Shown piece by piece: positions 32,895-44,149 of a DNA stretch of 64,000 bases (position 1 is the first letter of the stretch; the number at the start of each line of letters is the position of its first letter). The stretch lies in contig NC_086360.1 in the NCBI RefSeq assembly GCF_036324505.1, positions 4,968,546 to 5,032,545 on the forward strand, given 5' to 3'. The position numbers were made by a program, and so were the translations under genes. The notes under the pieces were generated by a model. The model did not search any database and was not told the DNA's origin. It worked only from the letters and a program-made list of their open reading frames with translations. Origin of the DNA: Eleginops maclovinus (lineage: Eukaryota; Chordata; Actinopteri; Perciformes; Eleginopidae).

Positions 32895-33410
32895 CCTTGA
32901 ATCCTCTCACTCACTGGTCTTGGGCGTTATCGGGTAGCTAGGAGCTGACTGGAGCTCAACAGCGCCATCCTATGGCATTATTTGGTAGTGCGCCAATAAA
33001 TAATTTTCAACGAGAGCTTCCGATCGTTTATGGTGGGACAGTGCGGGAAGGCACGGGCCAAATATAATCGGTCGCGGGCCAAGTTTGGCCCGCGGGCCCC
33101 AATTTGGGCAGCCATGATCTAAATTGTGATTCAGTCATGCTCACTGCCAGGAAAAATGCAATGGACAGAAGACACAAACACATCATTTACGCGATACTTT
33201 GTATTTGTACAGAAAACAGACACACAAACACTCTTGTAACTCGCAATAATTAATTCCTGCCTACTTTTTTGGTGTAATGTTTCCACACCTCACTGCCAGA
33301 CACACCTGTTGGTTTATATGTGTGTATATGAGAGCCACCTCACTCTGAGTAATTAGTCTTTGGCCTGAGCACAGAGCCGATACAGCAGCGGAAACTCCTG
33401 AGACTCACCA

Positions 33411-33553
<143 letters not shown>

Positions 33554-33977
33554 TGCAGCAGTAGCAGTTTAGATTAATGTGTATGGTGTTTGTCGTCCCG
33601 GAGGAAAGCAGCTCACTTAATAAAGAAAAATAATTCCTTTCCTCTTCTCTGGACTCCCTTCACTTCCTGGAAACTGTGTGTGTGAGTGTGTGCTTTTGAA
33701 AAACACTCTTGTTAATATTTTGGATCAAGATGAATTCTATTATTTGTGTTTTACTCAGCCTGCTAGATCTTACTTAACATTGCTGCTGTTTTCTTTTCTA
33801 TTATTCGTATTTTACTGTTTCCTGTTATGAAAAACAACAGTGTCAGGATGGCTTAGCTTTACTGGTAGCTAAGAATATATTATATGTAGCGATAAACATG
33901 TAATATTTCCTCTTACAAACCTATATATATATATATACTTCCTTATTCCTACATCATTGTCTTTCACCCATTATCAC

Positions 33978-34240
33978 TTAAAGAGAACATAAAATGCTAA
34001 TTTTCAGGTTCATATCAGTATTTAGTGTCTCTCCTGGGACATGTCTCCATGCTTTAATGTTCAAAAAGCTCTTTATGTTTCTCATACTGCCTGTGCTGCA
34101 GCACCTCTTTTCACCCTCTGTCTGAAACCAGAGCCCAGTCTGCTCTGATTGGTTAGCTGGCTGACTGTTGTGATTGGTCAACTGCTTATAAATGACCCGC
34201 TCCTAAGCCTATCATGTACAATGAGTTGGAGTGGTAGATC
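33978..34240 (+). mobile_element. TTAA-type MITE family F1, left-end copy
   Basis: Starts at TTAA (33978-33981) and matches the reference copy through TTTTCAGGTTCATAT, GTTCAAAAAGCTCTTTA, GATTGGTTAGCTGG and CCTATCATGTACAATG. Similarity fades after about 34,240, so the right end is lost or replaced. Confidence 0.75.
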
Positions 34241-34421
34241 GTCTGGTAAGCAAGGTTCAAGAGTACTGTCTTGGGCTTTTATTGTGAAAGGAAAGAACTG
34301 GAGGATTTTGACTGGGAGGTCAAAAGCTAGGCTAAAAGCAAAACCAATCGGATGGTGTCATTGATCTACAGCCATTAAAGAGAGAGTAGAAATAAAGTGT
34401 TATGACTTTCTTTCTTAAAGG

Positions 34422-34844
34422 GCGTTCACACCGGACACAAAGAGAAGATTTGATTCGCTTTACTCGTGCAAGTTAGACCGCGGCATCATTTGTATTATTA
34501 TTATTTTGCTGGGATTTAATTGTAATTCACAAGTTAAATTAATACCGAAATAACTATACTGATACTGATTATAAAAAACAGTGAATAAATGCTTTGGCGA
34601 GTGTGCCCACAAGACGGCAGGCAAAACGCCATTAAAATGTGTGTTTCCTGAATGGAGATCGGATCGATTTGACTACTGTTGTTGTCGAAGCAGCTTCACA
34701 CAAATGTATCACTCGAGTTAAAATGTATAACTTTCGCGCCGGCCAGGCAATTTAGCTTCTATCCGCGTCTTTGCATTGACTTTACATGTAATTGAAGTGT
34801 AATCGCTCTGCTCATAAAATGTGCTTTGCGTCCGATGTAAATGC
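34422..34844. mobile_element. Candidate MITE with GCGTTCACACCGGAC-type ends
   Basis: The left end GCGTTCACACCGGACACAAAG and the right end in reverse complement, GCATTTACATCGGACGCAAAG, form a terminal inverted repeat with transition-type differences. It has no open frame. The target duplication is not clear, so the superfamily is left open. Confidence 0.55.
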
Positions 34845-35412
34845 AGAATTAGCCTTCTTCGTCTTCTCCGTCAATCTTTTGCCGGGAAGAGATTTCAGAG
34901 TTTATGTTTCTCAAATTTTACCGCTACATAGGGATGGCTACCGTTAGCTTTTTTTGTTGAGTTGTAAGCTAGTTTAGTTGCCTCAGTAAAGTGCTCTCTT
35001 GTTAACAGTGATACAGTGTTCACGGCTTTTATTGTGGAAGGCAAACAGAATTGCATATGTAAAGTGAGGCTTATAGGAAAACGATCTAAATGTCGATGGT
35101 GTCATTATTTAATGACATTACAGTTTGAATTCAGAATGTATTGTATGGTGATTGGTTAAAGCAAAAATGTGATCTTTAGCCACTTTGGAGATGACCATTT
35201 TTATTTTCTGTAATTTGATGAAGCCTCTGCATTGAATTACTGAAATTATTCCATATTCCTCCTGAAAGTGTATGGAGTGGCGTACCGATGATGAAATGAT
35301 TCAGGTTTTGGAACAAATGATCAGAGAGCGCCAATAGCACATAACTGAACGTCAACATCAGTGTCAGTATCAATGTTTTTCCTGAGGAAAACACACAAAA
35401 ACACAACCCCCC

Positions 35413-35568
<156 letters not shown>

Positions 35569-35701
35569 CCAGTTGAAGGAGAGTTGTATCATCATTTAGT
35601 CTTGTTTTATTTCCTCTGTTTCCTCATTAGAAGCAGCAGATTAAAGCTGCCCAGCCATTGGTCTTCATTTGGACCAAAACACACTGCTAATGGACCTGTG
35701 C

Positions 35702-35709
35702 GTGTGTAT

Positions 35710-35765
<56 letters not shown>
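35702..35765. repeat. (TG)n microsatellite
   Basis: About 30 TG units with ATG interruptions at its start. Confidence 0.95.
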
Positions 35766-35767
<2 letters not shown>

Positions 35768-36657
35768 CCTAAGATCCATGCAGTTCTTTGGCTTATGGGC
35801 GATTTGTTACTACATGTTCAAGTGTTTGTGGGTGTATGTAGGTGTGTGTGTATGTAATTAGGTGGGTCAGGCTAATTGACCTTGTGGTGCAAGTGCGTGT
35901 TAGCCGCAGATTGCTAACGTTAGTGGCGCTGTGACTGTGAGCAGTGATGGATGTGTTTGAGATCTCTCTACAAAAAACAACAGAAAAAGCAACAAAACCC
36001 AGTGAACCACAGTGAACCTGCAGGCTTTTTATTTATCAGTGATTGTCAGGTTCAGACCAACAACAAACAGCCAAACACAGCGTCTGTTCTCACCATTCAG
36101 CCTCAAAGAGAAACTTCAGTCATCGGAACCCTAAAATATCCATCAGTCAGAAAACTCCTCATTTTCTTTGTGTTAAAAAAAATGCACTGAAATTAAACTT
36201 ATTTTAACATTCATTAAAACATTCAACAGTCATTAAGTAAAAAAATAAAATGTATTTTCTTTTTGTTTTTATGTTGCCAGTTATGACAGTGGCCAAAAAA
36301 ATAAACGTAACACCTCAAATTTCTCCTGTACTTTTAATATTTTCTCTCTTGTTCATCTATTGTCTAATTTTAAATAAAAAGGGTTATACTAAATGTAAAA
36401 ATATTGTGTTAATAATGCCTTGTGTTCTCTTTAGATTTTAATTAAGGAAAGCTTCCTGGAGGGTCCAAGATGAAGAAGGGTTAATCCTCTGCAAACGAAA
36501 ATGTATTTAGGAATCAAAATTTGGTCCATTGGTCTTGGGAAACGAGTGATGGTGAGTACATTTTAAGTATTGCAGTGCTTATCCTATATAAGTGAGTTTA
36601 CTTGCTCTGTAGATGCATCTTAACTCAACAGTGTCAAGCAGATGTCCCTATGTGAAC

Positions 36658-37090
36658 TTAAAGGTCTACTATTAGACAATATTTGAACAATATAATGTAG
36701 GGCCATATCTATACAAAACATGTCTGTGAAGTGTTTTGCTCAAAATACCAAACAGATCACCCATTGTAGCATGCCTCGTCCCCCTCTATTTCAGCCCTGT
36801 TCCTGAAGTGCTGATTCTGTGACTGTAGCTTTAAACGGAAATGAGCTGCTGCTGGCCACGCCCTTTTGGAGTGTCCTCATACAAGCGGTGAGCTCTGCGA
36901 AGAGAAGGGTGTCTACAGTCTACCGGCAGATAATGGCTCAACGCTGGCGTTAATTAAACACCATATTATGTTCCAAACTACATCAAGTTTTATTACGGAA
37001 ACAGCATGGAGCTCAAAAGTTTCTCTCTTGCGGGGTTTACCACAAGGACAGGACCTTTTATATTACACATATTCTCTAGTTCAGCGTTAG
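36658..37090 (+). mobile_element. Candidate TTAA-type MITE, second family
   Basis: Begins TTAAAGGTC at 36658 and contains ACATGTCTGTGAAG, TCAGCCCTGTTCCTGA, GACTGTAGCTTTAAA and GGCCACGCCC, phrases I recall from a widespread fish MITE. The right end is not identified and no coding capacity is seen. Confidence 0.4.
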
Positions 37091-37899
37091 CTCTGAGTGT
37101 TAGTGATGCTTGCTAACCATACTTCCAAAACACGTTGCGCATTGTTTCTGATACAGCACAGTCTGTTTTGTTCATTGTGGGAAAAAATACTCTGAGGCAC
37201 CTACTGTAGCAGGAAGCACCACAGAATGAATAACTAGCCAGGTGTTTATATTTTTGTCCGGATGTACTACGGTGGACAGATTTTGTGACCCCAATATCGA
37301 CCCAACCATGCAAGAAGCAGTCAAGAAACTTTACAGAAGTGTGTTGAGTTTGAATAGAGTCAGCTTGAAGACTGGAGTGGTCCAAGCAAAGGGGGCCATT
37401 GGCCAAAACACTTTAAGCACCAGGCCCAATTTGGGCTTTTTGATTATGTGGTTCCATTACAAGATTATCTCTAATGACTGCATGTTGAAGCAGTGAATGG
37501 CTACTGATGAGGGATTACAGCCTGCAGTACCGTGTCTTCTACTTTTACATATCTTAACTTCAGAACCTTTACTTTTAATTATTAAAGTAGTTTAAGTATT
37601 AAAGATATGATCTTTCAGGTCTCAAAGCGAAGTGTATACAGAAGACTATCTAAAACAAAAAGCCTCCTAAAACATAATCAGCATTATCATCATCACAATC
37701 ATTTTAATAATGGAGCTAATTTAAACATGTGTTTTTGTAACTTTCAGGTAATTTGCACTGGTGTCAAGGCTTTTATCCAAAGGACTCTGCTGTAACTGAC
37801 ACTGATTCAGAGTTATAAACTCTTTCAAACATTGAACACACATTGGTGAAGTTGCCTTCAGCTAACAAGCAGGATGGATTTGTTCCTCAGATCTAGTCC

Positions 37900-38330
37900 T
37901 GACCTGTGATCGGCCCCCTCGCTCCATACGGATCCACTCTGCTGCTGCAGCGGGGGCGACGGCGGGTTATCGACGCCTCGTGGCTGATATGATTTATCCC
38001 GAGAAACATCCGGTCAGCCGGCTGCTGGCGAGCCTTTTTACAAATGATGAACAGATAAAAACGGGAAGTCATATTTCCTCACAAAGGATTTTTTTTCTTG
38101 AAAAATTAAGGCAGAGCACGGGAGATGGATGGGGCTTTAAAGTGACGGCGGTGGTCTATGACTGCTATTGAATGGACTGCATCCTTAACAAATGTCCCCA
38201 TCACTCCTGCCTGTGTAGTGAAGCTCGATCGCCCGCCCCTGCCGCTCTCTCTCTCCCCCTCCGCAGAAGATGGATGTGTATGTGTGTGGCCTATGACAGA
38301 GTAATGTGTCCTGGCATGCTAGTTGGGTTT
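37900..38330. other. Candidate conserved non-coding block
   Basis: GC-richer stretch with CpG-containing phrases (GGGGGCGACGGCGGGTTATCGACG) between AT-rich flanks. The 63-codon frame at 37,980-38,171 has no recognisable domain. Regulatory role is inference only. Confidence 0.2.
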
Positions 38331-38892
38331 ATTAGCAGAAACTAGTTATTTCTGGGCCCCCCTGTGAGAGTGTGTGTGTGTGTGAGTGTGTATCAGCGGT
38401 GATAGATGCAGTGTGGCTCCGCTTGATTTTGTTCATTTGTCAAACGGCTGGAGAAAGGGTTAATCAGCTCTTTCGCTCTCCCTTTTTTCTTACATCCCTC
38501 CGACTGCCCCTTTATCGCAGCTTCTCTTCTTTTTCAATTTCTTCATTCTCATTTGAAGCGTCATTCCCCTTCTCTCCCTCTTTCCTTTTTTGTGTTTCTT
38601 TCCCACTAACTCGACTCATTCTCAGCTGCCTTGGAGAAACAAATTGTAGGTTTTATGTAAGAACCCCTACTTTAATACATCAAGAACTTCTGAGACATGG
38701 GTATATGTAGTTCAAAACAAACCCATCAAATCCTATAGGACTTCTGGCACAAGCAAAAAGCTTGAAGTGGTCAGGTGCATTATGAAAAGGGAGGGTTATT
38801 TGCAAGCCAGCGCTAGCCCAGATTTGGTCCAAGATTTCCTAAATGGAGCAGAAGTATAAGCATAAGACACTCGTGCTGCCTCTCAACATGTA

Positions 38893-39169
38893 AAGCTGGT
38901 GAAAAAAGCTGAAAAACGATTATTTCTACAGTTATGTCCCCGTTCTACTTAGCTACAGATGTTGTCTGATTGATTGCGTGTCGAAAAATCAACAGTAAAT
39001 GAGGTCAAAGTTGAAATGATTTGAGCTTAGGTTAGCGCTCGGCTACAATTCCAAGCAGAAAGAGGTGCATCCGAAATACGTGGAAGCACTTTGACCCTTT
39101 CAACATAGTAACATCAAGGCTATGCTAGTGCAGAGCCGTTTTTCCGTGTATCATGTGAATGCAGCTTAA
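38893..39169 (-). mobile_element. MITE with AAGCTGCATTCA ends, copy near 39 kb
   Basis: In reverse complement the right end reads TAAGCTGCATTCACATGATACACGG, then AAAAACGGCTCTG, matching the left end of 57,404-57,688. Internally GACCTCATTTACTG and TTTTTCGACACGCAA-type words recur in the same order. No coding sequence. Confidence 0.55.
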
Positions 39170-39449
39170 CGGTCAAAAACTGGAACGCTGGACACTTCTC
39201 AACACTCAACAACGGCCATTTTGTTACGTAACAAAGGTTGCAGGACCAGGCACGATTGCAGTTGCTCATCTAAACACACGCACCACCTATAGTGTCGAAA
39301 AGAAGCCAGCATTCTTTATTTGGGATAATTCTTTATTTGATCTGGGTTAAAGATGTCCTTTTTGTGCTTTTTGGAGGTTTCCCTTTCCTGTGTGTTATAC
39401 AGGTTGTTGTGCATGTCAATCGTCTGGAAAGTTTCTCTCGCCCCCCCGC

Positions 39450-39640
39450 CCCCCTGCTTACCACCAATCACAACAGAGCCGACCAGCTATCAAATCAGAG
39501 CAGACAGGGTTCTGGTTTCAGACAGAGGGTGAAAACAGATGCTGCAGCACAGGCAGTATGAGAAAAATAAAGAGCTTTTTGAACATTAAACCATGGAGAC
39601 ATGTCACCCAATACAAATATGAACCTGCAAATGAGTAAAC
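39450..39640 (-). mobile_element. TTAA-type MITE family F1, reverse partial copy
   Basis: The reverse complement matches the reference copy: CATATTTGTATTGGGTGACATGTCTCC, GTTCAAAAAGCTCTTTATT, TGCAGCATCTGTTTTCACC and CTGTTGTGATTGG. Both outer ends are eroded. Confidence 0.7.
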
Positions 39641-40369
39641 AATTTACTTTTTAAGCTTTGCAAAACCATTATGATAAAAAAAAAAAAATGCAAAAGCTTC
39701 TATTTTTCAACTTTCTCTTTTAAATGATACATCTGTTCACACAGCCTGGATTACTGACAGAATGTTAAAAGTAGAAACAGAGAGGGAGAGAAAACAGATA
39801 AAGGTTGAAGTATAATTTATGTGAGTAGGTCTTTATTTAGTTATTTTTTCATTCAGTTATTTACCTATTTTGTGTTTTAAAACACAAACTGTGTAAACTA
39901 AAATGTGCATACAAATGACTCACCATGCCATAGCAAGAAATGAAATGTGTAACAATTTATGAAGTGGATGAAAAGTCAGTGCGAGACAGATGGAGGGATG
40001 AAGTCAAAAAGGAAGTAAAAAGACACGAAGAGAAAGAAAGAAGGTGACACGACAAAAACAAACGGAAAAAACTGATGAAAAGTAATAGACTGAAAAGAGA
40101 GGGAGGAGAGGATGGAGGATAAAAAGATAGAAGCACCCTCGTCCCCCTGCTATCCATCCATCTCAGCTTGTGGAAATAAGGGCCTCCTTGTTGTCAGCTT
40201 GTTATTTTTTCCCCTCCTCCTCCCTCGCTCTCTCTCCCTCTGTTCTTCCCTGCCTCGCTCGCCCTCCGTCCTGTCGTCCGCCGGCGTTCTGTCATGTGTG
40301 AAGGTATCGATTTGCCAGCGTTTTAACCATCAAACTGCAGCTCCGCTTTTTAAACAATATCTGACGGAC

Positions 40370-42130
40370 CGAGGGAGGGAGGGAGGGGGAGATGAAAGAG
40401 GGACAGAGATAGAGGAGAAGAGGAGAGGAACATTGAGAGAAGTAATGGGGAGAAATTATGAGTAGGAAAGCGGACAGAAACAAGAAAGAATAAATATATA
40501 CGGAAAAGGGACAGCAAAATACGAGAGGATTGTAATGAAGATAGGGGGAAGAGAGGAATTAGGGAGTATCAAGGAAACAGGAAGGTAGGAACATGTGCAG
40601 ACTAAAAGGGGATGATAGGAGAAAGGGGGGATGAGGAAGAGTTGGGAGAAATCTAGGAGGTGCAAAGAACGAGAGGATGATTGCAGGGAAGGACGAAGGA
40701 GGAGTAGAAAGAGAGGAAAAGCTGAAAAAGCAAAAAAGGAAGACAGGACATGTGGAGACAGATAGGAGAAGAGAATGAGGGACAAGCGGAAGTGGATAAA
40801 AAGAAGGAAGATTTGACGATGTGTCCTTGCACAATCAAAGGAGAGAAATGATTAAACAGAAGGATAGGAAATGGAGAAGAAATATGACGAAAGGTGAGCA
40901 AAAATAACAAAGGATAAGCGCATCCAAGGATGAAGGTAGAGTGAGAAGGCAGGAAAAGGAAACAAGGAAGTGAGGACACAAGATTTGAAATATGAGAAGG
41001 TGGAGAAGGGGATTGAAAAAGAATGGAAGAGTAAAACGATGGAAGGAAAGAAGATAGAGGAGAGGAGAAGGACGTTTTGAGGAAATATATGAAAAAGGAA
41101 CACCATAATATGGGAGGAGGGGAAGATTAAAAAGGGAGGCTGACACAAGAAATGTGGAAGAGATGAAGAGAAGTAGGAAAAGATAGGCAAGGTGATGGGC
41201 AAGGAAGGAAGGAAAACGTATGAGAGGAGGGAAGGATGGAGGGGGAAATAGGTAAAAGCTGAATAAGGAATCAAGAAGTTGAGGACGTGCAGAAAAAAGG
41301 GAAATAAAGGAGGAAAGGAATTAAGAAAGGAATGGTAGGGAGCAATCTATGAGTTGAGGGAATGACTGAAGGAAATTCTAAAAGGAAAAAAAGAGGATGG
41401 AAGCAGGAAGGTGTAGTGGAAAGAGAGGGGAAAGCTGAAAAGGTAATAAGGAAGTGAGGACACACAATAGGAAATATGAAAAGGAAATAAGGGACAAAAG
41501 GAAGTGGATAACCAGAGGGATATGATAGGAATTTAGGAAAGAAGTTTTGATGATGTGTCCTTGCAGAAAACATGAGAAAGAATAGTAGAGCGATGGATGA
41601 AGCAGGAGAAGAGATGGAAGATGAAGGAGGAGGAACACAAGGAAAGAAGCAAGGAAGAATTAGGATGAAAGAGGAGTAAAGACACAGGAAGGGAAACAGA
41701 AGAGAAGAGACAGAAGGATAAAGCTATACATGGAAGTTAATGAGACATGAATGTTAGGACCCTTTATTGTAGGACAATTCAGGAATGAGAGAGTGAGATA
41801 GGAAGACTGGAGATGGACAGAGGGATAGGGAGGAAAAGACAACATGTCTCCTTTGAAGCGCCATCACACTGGCTTCACTTCAGAGGGTAGACAGAGTCAT
41901 CAAAGCAGAAAATAGAGAAAAAGAGGATGAATAGAAGGAATCGGTTTGAAGAACAAAGGAGATGGATGGACAGATGGACGGATAAGGAATAAAAGCGTTT
42001 AAAAAATAGAGATGTAAGCATTAGAAGACTCAAAGAGACAGGCTGAGGAATTTAGAGAGGAAGAAAGGAGACATGAACGCACTAAAAAAAGATTCAGGAG
42101 AGGAAGAATTTCAGGGAAAAAAATATGTAA
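40370..42130 (+). repeat. Long purine-rich tract (degenerate GA-rich)
   Basis: About 1.75 kb in which the plus strand is overwhelmingly A and G. It is not a simple GA repeat. Longer phrases recur imperfectly, such as GAAGTGAGGACACA (40,967 and 41,451 regions) and GATGTGTCCTTGCA (40,818-40,831 and 41,552-41,565). This suggests an old, long-unit minisatellite now blurred. Minus-strand Phe/Ser/Leu-rich frames are artefacts of composition. Confidence 0.8.
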
Positions 42131-42146
42131 AGGAAAAGGTGAATTA

Positions 42147-42232
42147 GTCAGAATCAGAAATCTTTTATTAGTCCCGCAGCGGGGAAATTTACAGCATACA
42201 GCGAAATTGACAGAGCAGATAAAAGGCAAACA
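42147..42232 (-). mobile_element. LINE-type 3' end fragment
   Basis: The reverse complement reads AATTTCCCCGCTGCGGGACT then AATAAAAGATTTCTGATTCTGA, the usual fish LINE/SINE 3' end. No attached coding sequence. Confidence 0.5.
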
Positions 42233-42255
42233 AAAATGAACAGTAGGCTAACATA

Positions 42256-42350
42256 TTAAAGGGGCCCTTTAAAGCTCCTTTTCAGGTTCATATTGTATTT
42301 GTTGCCTCTACTGCGACATGTTTCAGGATTTCATGTTCGAAAAGTGGTAT
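42256..42350 (+). mobile_element. TTAA-type MITE family F1, left-end fragment
   Basis: Starts TTAAAGGGGCCCTTTAAAGC at 42256, followed by TTTTCAGGTTCATATTG and GCGACATGTTT. The rest of the element is missing. Confidence 0.6.
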
Positions 42351-42595
42351 TTGGATAATTAAGACGCCGGGAAAAGAAAACACAGGAGATAATAAATATG
42401 TTTAAAAACACAAAAGAGCTGGAGGCTTTAAAAAAAACTATGAAAAGAGATGTAGTAAGACAAGGAGTGAATATTTGAATATTGAAAAAGACTAAAACAG
42501 AGTGATAGAAAAGCCAGTGCTAGTCCTCTTTATGGATTGCTGTTTGTTCAACCAAAGTTTGGCAGCATTGATCTGCTGCCAGCACTGCATTTATC

Positions 42596-42598
<3 letters not shown>

Positions 42599-42673
<75 letters not shown>

Positions 42674-42711
42674 CGTGCGTGAGTGCGTGCGTGCGTGTGT
42701 GTGTGTGTGTT
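42599..42711. repeat. (TG)n microsatellite with TGCG variants
   Basis: About 56 units; the distal third contains GCGTGCGTGAGTGCG variants. Confidence 0.97.
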
Positions 42712-43304
42712 CACAATATTCTGTTTATGTTTAACAAATGCGCCAATAAAGTACAGTGTGTGTGTTTGATCTTCAGACCTCCTGCTGAGGGAAGATCACA
42801 AACACACACATGTCCGCAGGGTGTTAAGGCCATTCAGTCAAGCATCTCATCCTACTGGTGTGTGAAAACAATAAGAGAGATGGAGGAGGACGAAAAATCT
42901 ATCCATCCCACTGAGAGGGCAAGGGGGGGAAAAAGGGAGAGAAAGAGAGCTCCATCATGTTAAAACAGTTTTCTCTCTCTCTGTAGGTGGTTTCAGTTTT
43001 AACAAGAGCGTGTCGTCTCTGATTCACACAGCTGAGACAACATGAAGAGTTCAATGTAAAAAAATAACCAAAAATCTATTTATTCCGTTCAAATCAACAC
43101 CACAATGTTTGAAGGTTACTCGAACTTCACTCTTATTATTGGAGAATTTTTTTAATCAGTAATAAAATTGTATTGTCAAGTTACCAGCTGAGATCAGAGG
43201 GGTCTACAAGGAAGTTAGAAAGAACCAACTTTAAAGTGTAAAGGGTAATACCCAGCCAAATGAGCCAAAGAGATAGTGGCCGTATTTCTGGTTCTATGCA
43301 ATCA

Positions 43305-43490
43305 AAGGTCGCGGTCACACCAGCCTTGTTTAGTACGGTTGAATCGAACCATGGAGTGCTTAACCCCTTGATGCAGTTCGATTGGGTTGGTGTGAACAAC
43401 TGGACTCTGGTCTGCCAAGAAGACGTGGTCTCGGGCCGCTTGCTAGTGAACTCTGGAGCGGTTCATCACTGGTGTGAATGCAGTCCGCAC
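43305..43490. mobile_element. Short candidate MITE with TCACACCAG ends
   Basis: The left GCGGTCACACCAGCC and the right end in reverse complement, GCATTCACACCAGTGA, are inverted. The interior has GTTGAATCGAACCATGG and GTTCGATTGGGTTGGTGTGAA. No coding capacity and no clear target duplication. Confidence 0.45.
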
Positions 43491-43835
43491 CAAAACATAG
43501 GAAGCGCAGTATTTACACGTAATTTCCTGTTCTGGTTACTTTAAATTGCAGAGATTTGCGTTTTTACCCTCTTAATGTCTGACCAATTGTTGAACAGTAT
43601 TTTCGTCCACATGACCTTTGTTTACAGATTATAGTCCATTGGACCAAAGAATAGGAGGTTATTAATTAGGTGTGAATGTGATCAAAGTCATTGTTTATCA
43701 AAAAAAATTAAAAAAACTTCTAACTTCCAACTAACAGGAGTGCAAAAACCAAAAATGTGACCAAACTGTTGAAATTCTGAAAGTGGGTAATATAACGCTT
43801 CTATTTTATAATTATTAAATCAATAAATTAATTAA

Positions 43836-43885
43836 TCATTCAATCTTTAATAATCCAAGAGGGAAATTAGGTTTTTTGACAGTTA
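43836..43885 (-). mobile_element. LINE-type 3' end fragment
   Basis: The reverse complement carries AATTTCCCTCTTGGATTATT then AAAGATTGAATG, a drifted version of the LINE 3' end motif. Very short, so tentative. Confidence 0.35.
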
Positions 43886-44149
43886 TTAGAGTAAAAACAA
43901 ATCATAGGTCTATAAACACAAGCTGAAGTAAGAATATGCAATCAAAGGCCTAGACCACATCACCTGTGCAACGCCAGCAACAGAAGTTTTGCTGATCTGG
44001 CCGGGAGTGGGGTTAGCATGGAAGAAACAACGTTGCAAAGCATTTACTTGATCTTCTCACTTTGGGTAAACAAACACACATGGACCATGAGTAAGATTCT
44101 TAACCCTAAATTGCTCCCGTAGGCACGTGTCCAGTCCAGACATGTTTGT

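Larger units (their letters stand above)
30678..33116 (-). mobile_element. hAT element, Charlie-like, internally deleted (2,439 bp)
   Basis: Flanked by an exact 8-bp target duplication ATCTAAAT (30670-30677 and 33117-33124). Short terminal repeats CAGGGGTGCCCAAA and CATGGCTGCCCAAA (inverted, 12 of 14 matching) are typical of hAT elements, with GC-rich subterminal DNA at the right end. It encodes a BED-finger transposase on the minus strand with one intron and a missing middle. The transposase resembles the Charlie-type protein from which the C-terminus of GTF2IRD2 is derived (established family knowledge, recalled). Confidence 0.93.

Noticed and set aside
37735..37810. CTTTTATCCAAAGGACTC, similar to the fish SINE core
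   Set aside because: Only about 15 bases match and there is no tail or promoter; not enough to call.
40456..41638. Series of Phe/Ser/Leu/Pro-rich minus-strand frames
   Set aside because: Produced by the purine tract; low-complexity and without any domain or shared start.
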